DNA from: Luteococcus peritonei
Lineage (GTDB): Bacteria > Actinomycetota > Actinomycetes > Propionibacteriales > Propionibacteriaceae
Assembly: GCF_039526385.1 (NCBI RefSeq)
Contig: NZ_BAAAIX010000003.1
Span: 48,960-112,959 of the forward strand
Direction of reading: 5' to 3'
DNA: 64,000 nucleotides
This document shows, in pieces, positions 51,325-59,684 of this stretch (position 1 is the stretch's first letter; each line of letters starts with the position of its first letter). The position numbers were made by a program, and so were the translations under genes. The notes beneath the pieces were generated by a model, which saw nothing but the letters and a program-made list of their open reading frames with translations, was not told the DNA's origin and ran no database searches.

Positions 51325-51792
51325 GTGAGCGAGCAGATCGAGCAGGGGCCCGGCTGGCAGATGGACCGCACCACGCTGCGGCCCACCATCACCGACGCCG
51401 AGGCCTTCCGCGCGGACCGGCAGGCCGACCCCTACACCGAGGTGCTGGTGGCGCTGTGGGGCGGGGACCCGACAGGCGCCGAGCAGCTGCTGGCCGACCA
51501 GCCCGATGCCTTCCGCACCCGGGCGCTGCGCGCCGACGCGCTGCGCGACCAGGGCCGCCACGACGAGGCCATCGCCGCCTACCGTGAGCTGCAGGCCTCC
51601 TCCCCGGCCGGGGCGCAGTCGCTGCTGGCCTACCACCTGGGCATCGCCCTTTTCGACGCCGGCCGCCCGGCCGAGGCCGTCCACGAACTCTCCCAGGCCC
51701 TGATGCTGCGCCAGAGCGGCGGCTCCTCACCGGCCACCGTCGCCAGCACCCGCCACGCCCTGGCCGTCGCCACGAGCCGCACCGGGAACTGA
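51325..51792 (+). CDS. Small tetratricopeptide-repeat protein
   Basis: 155 residues from the GTG at 51325. The C-terminal half contains two or three TPR-like helix pairs (TRALRADALRDQGRHDEAIAAYRELQ and LLAYHLGIALFDAGRPAEAVHELSQALML). The N-terminal half, with RTTLRPTITDAEAFRADRQADPYTEVLVALW, resembles nothing I can name. There is no signal peptide or membrane segment. TPR proteins bind partner proteins. It lies 2 bp before acpS, so the two are cotranscribed from a leaderless-type TAGGCT box. Confidence 0.75.
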   Translation: MSEQIEQGPGWQMDRTTLRPTITDAEAFRADRQADPYTEVLVALWGGDPTGAEQLLADQPDAFRTRALRADALRDQGRHDEAIAAYRELQASSPAGAQSLLAYHLGIALFDAGRPAEAVHELSQALMLRQSGGSSPATVASTRHALAVATSRTGN

Positions 51793-51794
51793 GC

Positions 51795-52151
51795 ATGGCC
51801 GTCGTCGGGGTCGGCATCGACCTGTGCTCCATCGCGCGCTGGGAGGCGATGCTGCAGCGTCGGCCCGGCCTGCTGCAGCGCATCCTGAACCCGGCCGAGG
51901 CCGCCACCTCCACCGCCTCGCAGGCCGCCCGCTGGGCCGCCAAGGAGGCGCTGGCCAAGGCCATCGGCGCGCCGGCCGGCATGGCCTGGCTGGACTCCGA
52001 GGTGGTGCGCACCGAGTCCGGTGCGCCACGCTTCGAGGTGCGGGGCAGCGTCGCCGCCCGCGTCGCCGAGCTGGGCATCACCACCATCCACCTGTCCATG
52101 TCCCACGACGGTGGCATGGCCACCGCGATCGTGATCTGTGAGGACGCATGA
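51795..52151 (+). CDS. acpS: Holo-[acyl-carrier-protein] synthase
   Basis: 118 residues. It transfers 4'-phosphopantetheine from CoA to ACP. The Mg ligand Asp is in VVGVGIDLCSIARWE. The second conserved block is ARWAAKEALAKAIG, with the WAAKEA motif containing the Glu ligand. MSHDGGMATAIVI is the usual C terminus. It sits between a TPR gene (2 bp) and nnr (16 bp), a common actinobacterial order. Confidence 0.95.
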   Translation: MAVVGVGIDLCSIARWEAMLQRRPGLLQRILNPAEAATSTASQAARWAAKEALAKAIGAPAGMAWLDSEVVRTESGAPRFEVRGSVAARVAELGITTIHLSMSHDGGMATAIVICEDA

Positions 52152-52167
52152 GCCGAGAGGAGCCGGC

Positions 52168-53586
52168 ATGATCGCCGTCCACACCGCCCAGCAGGTGCGC
52201 GAGGCCGAGCAGGCCTTCTTCGCCGCCAACCCGGGCGTCGACCTGATGCAGCGCGCCGCCGATGGCCTGGCCGAGGCCGTGGAGAACTTCCTCGAGGGAC
52301 GCGGCCCCGGCGTCGACGGTGCCCGGCTGCTGGTGGCTGTCGGGCCCGGCAACAACGGCGGGGATGCCCTGTTCGCGGCCGCCCGGCTGGCCCGTCTGGG
52401 GTGCCGGGTGGAGCTGTGGGCCACCCACGGCGACGCCCACGAGGCCGGCCTGGCGGAGGCGCAGGCAGCCGGCTGCCAGCAGATCGACGCCGGCCAGGCC
52501 ACCACGGCGCTGGCCGAGGCGGACCTGCTGCTCGACGGCGTGCTGGGGATCGGCGGACGCCCTGGGCTGGATGCGCCGGTGGCGACGCTGGCCCGCGAGG
52601 CCCGTGACCTGGGGATCCCGGTGGTCGCCGTCGACCTGCCCTCGGGGCTGGACGCCGATTCCTCCACTCCTGCCGAGGAGAGCTTCCACGCCACGCTGAC
52701 CGTCACCTTCGGTGCCCTGAAGCCCTGCCACGTGCTGCAGCCGGCCGCCTCGCGCTGCGGTGAGGTGCGCCTGGTGGACATCGGGCTGGAGCTGGGGGAG
52801 CCCTGGGCGCTCGCCGCCGCGCCCGGCGACATCGCCCAGCGCTGGCCCCTCCCCGGCCCCACCAGCGACAAGTACTCCCGCGGCGTGGTGGGCATCGACA
52901 CCGGTTCGGTGCACTACCCGGGTGCCGCGGTGCTGGGCACCGTGGGTGCGCTGCACGCCGGCGCCGGGATGATCCGCTTCTGCGGCCCCGGGCCTGCCGA
53001 TGGCCTGATCCGCGCCGCCCTGCCCAGTGTCACCCACGGCGAGGGCAGGGTGCAGGCCTGGCTGGTGGGCTCCGGTTGGGGCGACGAGCCCGGCGACGCC
53101 GAGCGGTTGGCCGGCCGCCTGGCCGACGGCCTGCCCACCGTGGTCGACGCCGATGCGCTGCGCCTGCTGCCCGACCATCTGCCGGCCGGCTGCCTGCTCA
53201 CCCCGCATGCCGGAGAACTCGCCCGCCTGCTCGATGTGGAGCGTGAGGAGGTCACCGCCGACCCGATCGGCCACGCCCGTGCCGCTGCGGACCGCTGGCA
53301 GGCGGTGGTGCTGCTCAAGGGCGCCACCCAGTACGTGGTGCAGCCCGACGGGGCGGTGTGGCTGGCCGTGCCGGGACCGCACTGGAGTGCCCAGGCCGGC
53401 TCCGGCGACGTCCTGGCGGGGATCTGCGCCACCCTGCTCGCCGCAGGGCTCGACGCGGCCCGGGCGGCGCTGCTGGGAGCCTCGGTACAGGCGATGGCGG
53501 CGCGACGTCGTCCCGGTCCCTACCCGCCCGACGACATCGCTCGCGAGGTGCCCGCCGTGGTGGGCGGCTTCGAGGTGGTGCGGTGA
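52168..53586 (+). CDS. nnr: Bifunctional NAD(P)H-hydrate epimerase/dehydratase
   Basis: 472 residues from the ATG at 52168, with GAGAGGAG upstream. It repairs hydrated NAD(P)H. The N-terminal epimerase (YjeF_N, about residues 1-205) has QRAADGLAEAV, VGPGNNGGDALFAAARLARLGC, LLDGVLGIGGRPGLDAPV and VAVDLPSGLDADS. The C-terminal ADP-dependent dehydratase (YjeF_C) has DADALRLLPDHL, LTPHAGELARLL and the GSGDVLAGICATLLAAG motif. Both domains look intact. It overlaps the next gene by GTGA. Confidence 0.95.
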   Translation: MIAVHTAQQVREAEQAFFAANPGVDLMQRAADGLAEAVENFLEGRGPGVDGARLLVAVGPGNNGGDALFAAARLARLGCRVELWATHGDAHEAGLAEAQAAGCQQIDAGQATTALAEADLLLDGVLGIGGRPGLDAPVATLAREARDLGIPVVAVDLPSGLDADSSTPAEESFHATLTVTFGALKPCHVLQPAASRCGEVRLVDIGLELGEPWALAAAPGDIAQRWPLPGPTSDKYSRGVVGIDTGSVHYPGAAVLGTVGALHAGAGMIRFCGPGPADGLIRAALPSVTHGEGRVQAWLVGSGWGDEPGDAERLAGRLADGLPTVVDADALRLLPDHLPAGCLLTPHAGELARLLDVEREEVTADPIGHARAAADRWQAVVLLKGATQYVVQPDGAVWLAVPGPHWSAQAGSGDVLAGICATLLAAGLDAARAALLGASVQAMAARRRPGPYPPDDIAREVPAVVGGFEVVR

Positions 53587-54044
53587 GGCGCGTGGACCAC
53601 GCCCAGCGGGTCCACCCGACGGCGATCCTGCTGCTGGGGGCGGGCATCGTCCTCGCGATGGGCGCCAGTTTCGCGCTGCTGCAGCCGCACCGCAGCCGGC
53701 TGCCGATCAGCGCCGGGTTGCCCCTGGCACTGGTGGGCATCGCGCTGACGCTGGTGGTGCTGATCCGCTGGGGCCACTTCTGGCTGCGCCACTACGTCTG
53801 GGGCGTCCTGGGTGGCACGGCCGCCCTGGTCGTGGCCGTGACCGCCGGGGTGCTGGTCAATGCCCCGTTGGTGGTGCTGCCGCGCCGGACCATGCTGGTG
53901 GGCTCCTTGGCGGGCACCACCGGATGCGGGCTGGGCCTGGGGCTGCTGGGCCTGTTCGAGGCGGACCGCGAGATGCGTCACCACCTGTGGTGGGTCGGCG
54001 CCTTCATCGTGCTGCTGCCCGGGCTGGTCCTGGTGCTCGGCTGA
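53583..54044 (+). CDS. Small integral membrane protein
   Basis: 153 residues from the GTG at 53583, coupled to nnr by a GTGA overlap. Four to five hydrophobic helices are visible (HPTAILLLGAGIVLAMGASFALLQP, LPLALVGIALTLVVLI, GGTAALVVAVTAGVLV, LVGSLAGTTGCGLGLGLLGLF, VGAFIVLLPGLVLVLG). No family is recognised, and nothing indicates its function. Its stop codon shares the palindrome TGATCA with the stop of the convergent glycosyltransferase gene. Confidence 0.7.
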   Translation: MRRVDHAQRVHPTAILLLGAGIVLAMGASFALLQPHRSRLPISAGLPLALVGIALTLVVLIRWGHFWLRHYVWGVLGGTAALVVAVTAGVLVNAPLVVLPRRTMLVGSLAGTTGCGLGLGLLGLFEADREMRHHLWWVGAFIVLLPGLVLVLG

Positions 54045-55190
54045 TCAGCGGGTGGAGTTGGTGAGCCGCGGGATCCGCACCCCGGTGCGCACCGCCTCGC
54101 GGTAGTGGCCCACCAGCTGCTCGCAGATGAAGGGCCAGGTGCGGTGCTCCACGCTGGTGCGGGCGGCCTGGCCCATCGCCTGGCGCTTGTAGTCGTCGCC
54201 CACCAGGTCCGCGACGTAGCCGCGCAGCTGGTCCAGTCGGCCGGGCTCGTAGAGCCAGCCGGTGCGCGAGGGGTCCACCAGGTCGATCGGGCCACCGCGG
54301 CGCGGGGCGATCACCGGCAGCCCGCTGGCCTCGGCCTCCTGGATCGACTGGCAGAAGGTCTCCAGCTCACCGGTGTGCACGAACAGGTCGAAGCTGGCCA
54401 GGCAGCGGGGGAGCTCGTCGCCGGTCTTGAGGCCCAGGAAGAGGGCCTGCGGCAGCTGGCGCTCCAGCTCGGCGCGCTCCGGGCCGTCGCCGATGATGAC
54501 CAGCCGGATGCCGGGGATGTCGGCGATGGCGGCCAGGTGGTGCACGCTCTTCTCCGCCGCCAGCCGTCCCATGTAGCCGACGATCCGCTCGCCGTTGGGG
54601 GCCCAGGAGCGGCGCAGCTGCTCATCGCGCCGCGCGGGGTGGAAGCGCGTGGAGTCGACGCCGCGCGCCCAGATCCCCACCCGCGGGATGCCCTGCTGCA
54701 GCAGCTGGTCGCGGGCATAGGTGGAGGGGGCGAAGTTCAGCGTCGCCAGGTTGTGGGCCTGCTTGAGCCGGTACCAGAGCACCGGCTCCAGGGCGGGGAA
54801 GCCGTACTGGGCGGCATAGGTGGCGATCTCGGTCTGGTAGATCGCCACCGAGGGGGTGTTCAGCCGGGCCGCGCTGAGCGCCGCCTTGTAGCCGATGGCG
54901 AAGGGGGCTGCCAGGTGCACCACGTCGGGGCGGAAGTCAGCCAGCGCCCGCTCGATCATGAAGCGGGGTGCGGTGTTCACGCGCACGTCGTTGTAGCCGG
55001 GCAGGCCCACCGAGGCCAGCGGCACCACCGGGAAGCCGAGGTAGTCGTGCGGGACGCGCCCGCCGTCGTTGGGGGCGAGCACCATGGCCTCGTGGCCGGT
55101 GGCCCGCAGGTGCTCGAGCATCCTGAGCACCGAATTGGTGACACCGTTCACCTGGGGAAGGAAGGACTCCGCCGCGAAAGCTACACGCAC
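54045..55190 (-). CDS. GDP-mannose-dependent alpha-mannosyltransferase-like GT4 (MgtA-like)
   Basis: 381 residues from the GTG at 55190. It has a GT-B fold. The N terminus VAFAAESFLPQVNGVTNSVLRMLEHLRATGHEAMVLAP is almost a signature of the MgtA/PimB-like family. The C-terminal domain has IVGYMGRLAAEKSVHHLAAI and the donor-site ELETFCQSIQEAEASGLPVIAP. Family members in mycobacteria and corynebacteria transfer mannose to glycolipids; the acceptor here is not known. On the minus strand a TACCAT box ends 6 nt before the start. Confidence 0.85.
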   Translation of the reverse strand: MRVAFAAESFLPQVNGVTNSVLRMLEHLRATGHEAMVLAPNDGGRVPHDYLGFPVVPLASVGLPGYNDVRVNTAPRFMIERALADFRPDVVHLAAPFAIGYKAALSAARLNTPSVAIYQTEIATYAAQYGFPALEPVLWYRLKQAHNLATLNFAPSTYARDQLLQQGIPRVGIWARGVDSTRFHPARRDEQLRRSWAPNGERIVGYMGRLAAEKSVHHLAAIADIPGIRLVIIGDGPERAELERQLPQALFLGLKTGDELPRCLASFDLFVHTGELETFCQSIQEAEASGLPVIAPRRGGPIDLVDPSRTGWLYEPGRLDQLRGYVADLVGDDYKRQAMGQAARTSVEHRTWPFICEQLVGHYREAVRTGVRIPRLTNSTR

Positions 55191-55196
55191 ATCTCG

Positions 55197-55202
55197 ATGG
55201 TA
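55197..55202 (-). promoter_or_regulatory. Leaderless -10 box of the MgtA-like gene
   Basis: On the minus strand TACCAT ends 6 nt before the GTG at 55190. Confidence 0.4.
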
Positions 55203-55711
55203 ACCATGTGACCAGGCCTCACCGCCCAGCCTGGGCCACCAGCGGCTGAACGTTGGGCGACGAAGCTGAACAGCCGACGACGCACATGAACCACACGCGA
55301 AGGCACCCTGGGCGAGTGGTGGCGGCCGGGGTGGCGGCTGGCCACTGGCAGCCGGCTGAGCCCCGGATCGTCACCGATTCGTTGCGAAACGCCCTTGACT
55401 GGTAGTGTTGCCATCTGAAAGGGCAATTCGCGGGTCACCTCCCCGAGGTCGACCAGCGGTAGTTGCCCCATGATGCGAATCAGTTGCAGCTTGGATGAGG
55501 CGACCAATTCGCCACCCAAGCGCCTGACGCCACATGGCCCATCCAGCCCCGGCTTCGAGCGCCATGTTCCGCCGCCATCACCTGCGTTGTGAAAGTGCAT
55601 GTTGGTGCGCCGCGGTTCCATCCGTCTCCTCGACGAGGAACGGCCGAACCAGTCGAGACACCATCGGCTGCCCCGACGGGCGCCCAGCGGCGCCCAGAAG
55701 TGAGTACCACC
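55203..55711 (+). other. Long leader region upstream of the DEAD-box helicase gene
   Basis: About 510 bp without a convincing gene. TAGTGT near 55411 after TTGCGA is a possible promoter, giving a leader of nearly 300 nt. Base composition is lower in GC than the neighbouring genes. Short stems are present (for example ACCTC/GAGGT near 55440). Long leaders are common for cold-shock-type helicase genes. Confidence 0.4.
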
Positions 55712-58045
55712 ATGCCCCGTCCCACCCCGCACGGCCGCAAGGCCGCCAAGGCCCCCGGTTTCAAGCCCGCCAAGAAGGCTGGCCCCAAGAACCGTTGGAG
55801 CAACGAGCAGCGCGCCGCCCAGGGCCACAAGCCCCGCAAGGCCTGGGAGCCCCGTGAGGAGCGCCAGGACCGCGGCTACCGCTCCGACGACCGTCGCGAC
55901 CAGCGCTCCGACGACCGTCGCGACTTCCGCGCGGATGATCGTCGCGGTTTCCGCGCGGATGATCGTCGTGATGCCCCCCGCACCGACAGCCCCCGCACCA
56001 GCGACTCCCGCGGCCGCAACTTCGAGTCCGCCCGCCCCAGCGATGAGCGTCGCGGCTACTCCTCCGAGCGCCGGGAGGGCGGCTTCGGCGGCCGCGCCCC
56101 CCGCAAGTTCGAGCGCGATGACCGCGGCCACCGCGGTGACCGTCGTGATGAGCGCAACGAGCGCCCCCGTTTCGAGCGCGACGACAAGCCGCGTTTCCAG
56201 CGCGACGACCGCCCGCGCCGTGACGACCGTCCCCGCTTCGAGCGTGACGACCGTCGCGACGATCGTCCCCGTTTCGACCGCGAGGAGCGCGGTGCGCGCC
56301 CCGGTTACGCCTCGCGCCCGGTGCGCCAGGAGCCCCCGACCCGGTGGGAGCCCCGTGCCGAGCGCAAGCCCTGGGACCGCCCCGAGCGCCCCCGTCGCGA
56401 GGAGCGTGGCGATCGTCCCCGCTTCGAGCGTGACGACAAGCCGCGCTTCGAGCGTGACGACAAGCCGCGCTTCCAGCGTGACGACAAGCCCCGCTTCGAC
56501 CGCGACGAGCGTCGCGGCCGTGACGAGCGTCGCCCGGCCTGGGGCCGCGACGAGAAGCCGCGCTTCAACCCGGAGCGTCGCGAGGACCGTCCCTTCAGCG
56601 AGGACCCGGACCAGATGAGCTGGACCGCCACCGACCTGGGCGAGATCGACGAGACCGGTGTGGAGGAGGGCCAGGGCTTCGCCGCCCTCGGCGTGCCGAA
56701 GATCATCGTCGCCGCGCTGGACAAGCAGGGCATCACCGCCCCCTTCCCGATCCAGGCCGCCACCATTCCCGACGCGATCGCCGGGCGTGACGTGCTGGGC
56801 CGTGGCCAGACCGGCTCGGGCAAGACGCTGGGCTTCGGCCTGCCGATGCTCACCCGGATCTCGCAGGCGGACCCCACCGGTGGCGCCCCGCGCGGCCTGG
56901 TGCTGGTGCCCACCCGTGAGCTGGCCCTGCAGTGCGCCGACGTGCTGGCCCCGCTGGCCAAGACCCTGCGCCTGGACCTCACGCTGATCGCCGGCGGCAT
57001 GGGCTACGGCCCGCAGCTGCGCGCCTTCGAGCGTGGCGTCGACATCGTCGTGGCCACCCCCGGCCGTCTGATCGACCTGCTGGAGCAGGGCGCCGTGGAC
57101 CTCTCGCAGGTCATGGTCACCGTGCTCGACGAGGCCGACCACATGGCCGACCTGGGCTTCATGCCCGCCGTGACCACCCTGCTCGACTCGGTGCCGGCCG
57201 ACGGCCAGCGCCTGCTCTTCTCGGCCACCCTGGACCACGCCGTGGACCGGATCGTCAAGAAGTACCTGCACGACCCCGTCACCCACCAGGTGGACACCGA
57301 CCGCGCCTCGGTCAGCACCATGGAGCACCAGCTGCTGCAGGTGCTGCCGCACGACAAGAACGCCATCACCGCGGAGATCGCCAACCGCAAGGGCCGCAGC
57401 GTCCTGTTCGTCCGCACCCAGATGGGCGCCAACCGCGTCGCCGAGCAGCTGCGCGGCGCCGGCGTGATGGCCGGTGCGCTGCACGGCGGCCTGACCCAGG
57501 GTGCCCGCACCCGGATCCTGGCGGCCTTCAAGGAGGGCACCGTCCCGGTGCTGGTGGCCACCGACGTCGCCGCCCGCGGCATCCACGTCGACGACGTGAG
57601 CCTGGTGCTCGAGGTGGACCCGCCGATGAGCTCCAAGGACTACCTGCACCGCGCCGGCCGCACCGCCCGCGCCGGTGAGAAGGGCGTGGTGGCCTCCATC
57701 GTGCTCCCGCACCAGCGCAAGACCATGGCCCGCATCGCCGGCCAGGCCGGCGTGAAGGTGGACCCGCTGCCCGTGCGCCCCGGCGACGAGAAGCTGCACG
57801 AGACCACCGGTGCCCGCGTCTGCGAGAGCGCTCCCATCGAGGAGGCCGAGTACGAACGCCTGATCGCCCCGCGTCGCGGTGGCGGCAAGGGTGGCCCCCG
57901 TCAGGGTGGTTACAAGGGCGGACGTGGCGGCGGCTACCGCGGCCAGGGCGGCGGTGGCTACCGCGGCCAGGGCGGTGGCGGCCGACGCTTCGGCAACGAC
58001 CGTGGCGATCGTGGTGGCAACCAGGGCTGGCGCCGCGAGCGCTGA
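55712..58045 (+). CDS. DEAD-box RNA helicase with disordered Arg/Asp-rich and RGG tails
   Basis: 777 residues from the ATG at 55712; a GTG four codons upstream (55700) is possible. Residues ~40-290 are a repetitive, highly charged stretch built from RPRFERDD, KPRFERDD, KPRFQRDD-like units. The helicase core starts at about 323: GRGQTGSGKTLGFGLPML (motif I), PTRELALQ (Ia), TPGRLIDLL (Ib), VLDEADHMADLGF (II, at about 472), FSATLD (III), ATDVAARGIHVDDV (V) and HRAGRTARAGEKG (VI). Residues ~721-777 form an RGG-type tail (GGYRGQGGGGYRGQGGGG). Probably acts in ribosome assembly or mRNA decay. Confidence 0.93.
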   Translation: MPRPTPHGRKAAKAPGFKPAKKAGPKNRWSNEQRAAQGHKPRKAWEPREERQDRGYRSDDRRDQRSDDRRDFRADDRRGFRADDRRDAPRTDSPRTSDSRGRNFESARPSDERRGYSSERREGGFGGRAPRKFERDDRGHRGDRRDERNERPRFERDDKPRFQRDDRPRRDDRPRFERDDRRDDRPRFDREERGARPGYASRPVRQEPPTRWEPRAERKPWDRPERPRREERGDRPRFERDDKPRFERDDKPRFQRDDKPRFDRDERRGRDERRPAWGRDEKPRFNPERREDRPFSEDPDQMSWTATDLGEIDETGVEEGQGFAALGVPKIIVAALDKQGITAPFPIQAATIPDAIAGRDVLGRGQTGSGKTLGFGLPMLTRISQADPTGGAPRGLVLVPTRELALQCADVLAPLAKTLRLDLTLIAGGMGYGPQLRAFERGVDIVVATPGRLIDLLEQGAVDLSQVMVTVLDEADHMADLGFMPAVTTLLDSVPADGQRLLFSATLDHAVDRIVKKYLHDPVTHQVDTDRASVSTMEHQLLQVLPHDKNAITAEIANRKGRSVLFVRTQMGANRVAEQLRGAGVMAGALHGGLTQGARTRILAAFKEGTVPVLVATDVAARGIHVDDVSLVLEVDPPMSSKDYLHRAGRTARAGEKGVVASIVLPHQRKTMARIAGQAGVKVDPLPVRPGDEKLHETTGARVCESAPIEEAEYERLIAPRRGGGKGGPRQGGYKGGRGGGYRGQGGGGYRGQGGGGRRFGNDRGDRGGNQGWRRER

Positions 58046-58075
58046 GCCACGCCCGGCACCGCCGGTGACGAGGAC

Positions 58076-58081
58076 TAGAGT
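58076..58081 (+). promoter_or_regulatory. Leaderless -10 box of the tsaE operon
   Basis: TAGAGT ends 8 nt before the GTG at 58090. Confidence 0.5.
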
Positions 58082-58089
58082 GGGACGAC

Positions 58090-59022
58090 GTGACTGACAC
58101 CTCCGTGGACCTGCGCATCGCCGGGGCGGCTGACGCCCCGGCGATGCTGCGGCTCGTCCACCTGGCCTTCGGCGCCCGGCCGGCGGTGGACCCGCCCGCC
58201 GCCGCGCTGTCCGACACGCTGTCCGACATCGAGGAAGCGCTCGAGGCCTCGCCCGGCGTGGTGGCGGAGGTGGACGGCCAGATGGTCGGCTGCCTGCTCA
58301 CCTCGCTGAACGGCACCGTGGGCGGCCTGCACCGCGTCAGCGTCGATCCCGAGGCCCGCAAGCACGGCGTCGCGGCCGTCATGGTGCGCGGCGCGTGCGA
58401 GGTGCTCACCGACCTGGGGGCCCGCCGCGTCGAGATCCTGTGCCGTCGCGAGTTCCCCGAGGTGAAGCAGTGGTGGACCAAGCACGGCTTCAGCGAGGTC
58501 GGCGCCCAGCCGCTGGGCTGGACCATGGGCCACGAGCTGCCGGCCCGCCACGTGGTGGCCACCGGCGAGGCGATGCAGGAGCTGGGGGAGCGGCTGGCCG
58601 GCCTGCTGCGCGCCGGCGACGTGGTCGTCGCCTCCGGGGACCTGGGCGCCGGCAAGACCACCCTCACCCAGGGCATCGGCCGCGGCCTCGACGTCGACGG
58701 CCCCGTGATCTCACCCACCTTCGTGCTCAGCCGGGTGCACCGCTCGCGCAGCGGCGGCCCCGACCTGGTGCACGTGGACGCCTACCGGCTCGGCTCCGAG
58801 GCCGAGCTCTTCGACCTGGACCTCGACCTGACCCTGGCCGACTCCGTCACGCTCGTCGAGTGGGGCGCCGGGCTGGCCGAGGGTCTCGCACCCGCCGTGC
58901 TGGACGTCGACATCCGCCGCAGCACCGATCCGCAGGACGAGACCCGCGTGGTCTACCTCACCGGCTTCGGCGAGCGCTGGCAGGGCGTCGACCTGCACGA
59001 CCTGACGAAGGACGACCGATGA
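58090..59022 (+). CDS. tsaE: GNAT acetyltransferase fused to TsaE (t6A ATPase)
   Basis: 310 residues from the GTG at 58090, twice the usual TsaE length. Residues 1-150 form a GNAT domain (LRIAGAADAPAMLRLVHLAF, VSVDPEARKHGVAAVMVRGA as the acetyl-CoA loop, KHGFSEVGAQPLGWTM). Residues ~155-310 are TsaE: Walker A SGDLGAGKTTLTQGIG (182-197), VISPTFVLSRVH, VHVDAYRLGS and VTLVEWG. TsaE drives the TsaBDE complex that makes N6-threonylcarbamoyl-A37 of ANN-decoding tRNAs. tsaB, rimI and tsaD follow with overlapping starts. No frameshift is needed for the fusion. Confidence 0.9.
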   Translation: MTDTSVDLRIAGAADAPAMLRLVHLAFGARPAVDPPAAALSDTLSDIEEALEASPGVVAEVDGQMVGCLLTSLNGTVGGLHRVSVDPEARKHGVAAVMVRGACEVLTDLGARRVEILCRREFPEVKQWWTKHGFSEVGAQPLGWTMGHELPARHVVATGEAMQELGERLAGLLRAGDVVVASGDLGAGKTTLTQGIGRGLDVDGPVISPTFVLSRVHRSRSGGPDLVHVDAYRLGSEAELFDLDLDLTLADSVTLVEWGAGLAEGLAPAVLDVDIRRSTDPQDETRVVYLTGFGERWQGVDLHDLTKDDR

Positions 59023-59684
59023 CCACCTGGACCCTGGGCCTGGACACCTCCACCGACATCTGCCTGGGCCTGGCCCGCGACGGCCAGGTGGTGGCCTCCG
59101 AGCTGATCGCGGACCGCCGCGGCCATGCCGAGAAGCTGATGCCCGCCGTGGTGGAGCTGTGCCGTGGCCAGGGCATCGCCGTCTCCGACGTGACCGAGGT
59201 GGCCGTCGGCCTGGGCCCCGGCCCGTTCACCGGGTTGCGGGTGGGCATCGTCACCGCCCACACCATCGCCTCGCTGGCCGGCACCACGATGCACGGCGTG
59301 TGCAGTCTGGACGTCGTGGCCTGGCAGTGGGCCCACGGCGAGCAGCCGCCCACGGGTGACTTCGTGATCGCCTCCGACGCCCGCCGCAAGGAGCTCTACT
59401 GGGCCCGCTACGGTGCCGACGGTCGCCGCATCGGCGAGCCGCAGGTCAGCGCCCCCAGCGAGCTGCCCGACCTGCCGGTGGCCGGCCCCGGTCGCGAGGC
59501 CTGGCCCCAGATCTTCGTCGACGGACCGGACACCCTCGACGCGGGCGTGCTGGCCGCGCACTGGGCCGAGCTGCCCGATGCCGGCTCCGACGCGCTCTAC
59601 CTGCGCAAGCCCGATGCCGTGGCCCCCACCACCCGCAAGTCCACCTTGGTGGGCCAGCGGCTCACCCTGAAGGCGCCCCGGTGA
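59019..59684 (+). CDS. tsaB: tRNA threonylcarbamoyladenosine biosynthesis protein TsaB
   Basis: 221 residues from the ATG at 59019, which overlaps the tsaE stop. It is the catalytically inert partner of TsaD. It has the ASKHA start TLGLDTSTDICLGLARDGQVV, the HAEKLMPAVVELC segment and the interface motif VAVGLGPGPFTGLRVGIVTAHTIA. It bridges TsaD and TsaE. It is part of a tightly overlapped four-gene operon. Confidence 0.94.
   Translation: MTTWTLGLDTSTDICLGLARDGQVVASELIADRRGHAEKLMPAVVELCRGQGIAVSDVTEVAVGLGPGPFTGLRVGIVTAHTIASLAGTTMHGVCSLDVVAWQWAHGEQPPTGDFVIASDARRKELYWARYGADGRRIGEPQVSAPSELPDLPVAGPGREAWPQIFVDGPDTLDAGVLAAHWAELPDAGSDALYLRKPDAVAPTTRKSTLVGQRLTLKAPR

Noticed and set aside
55371..55565. 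A 64-codon minus-strand frame in the helicase leader region
   Set aside because: It has no ribosome-binding site, no -10 box near its start and no recognisable sequence.
55870..56580. CRISPR-like or minisatellite array in the helicase gene
   Set aside because: Repeats are in frame, irregular in length and encode charged peptide units; there are no unique spacers.
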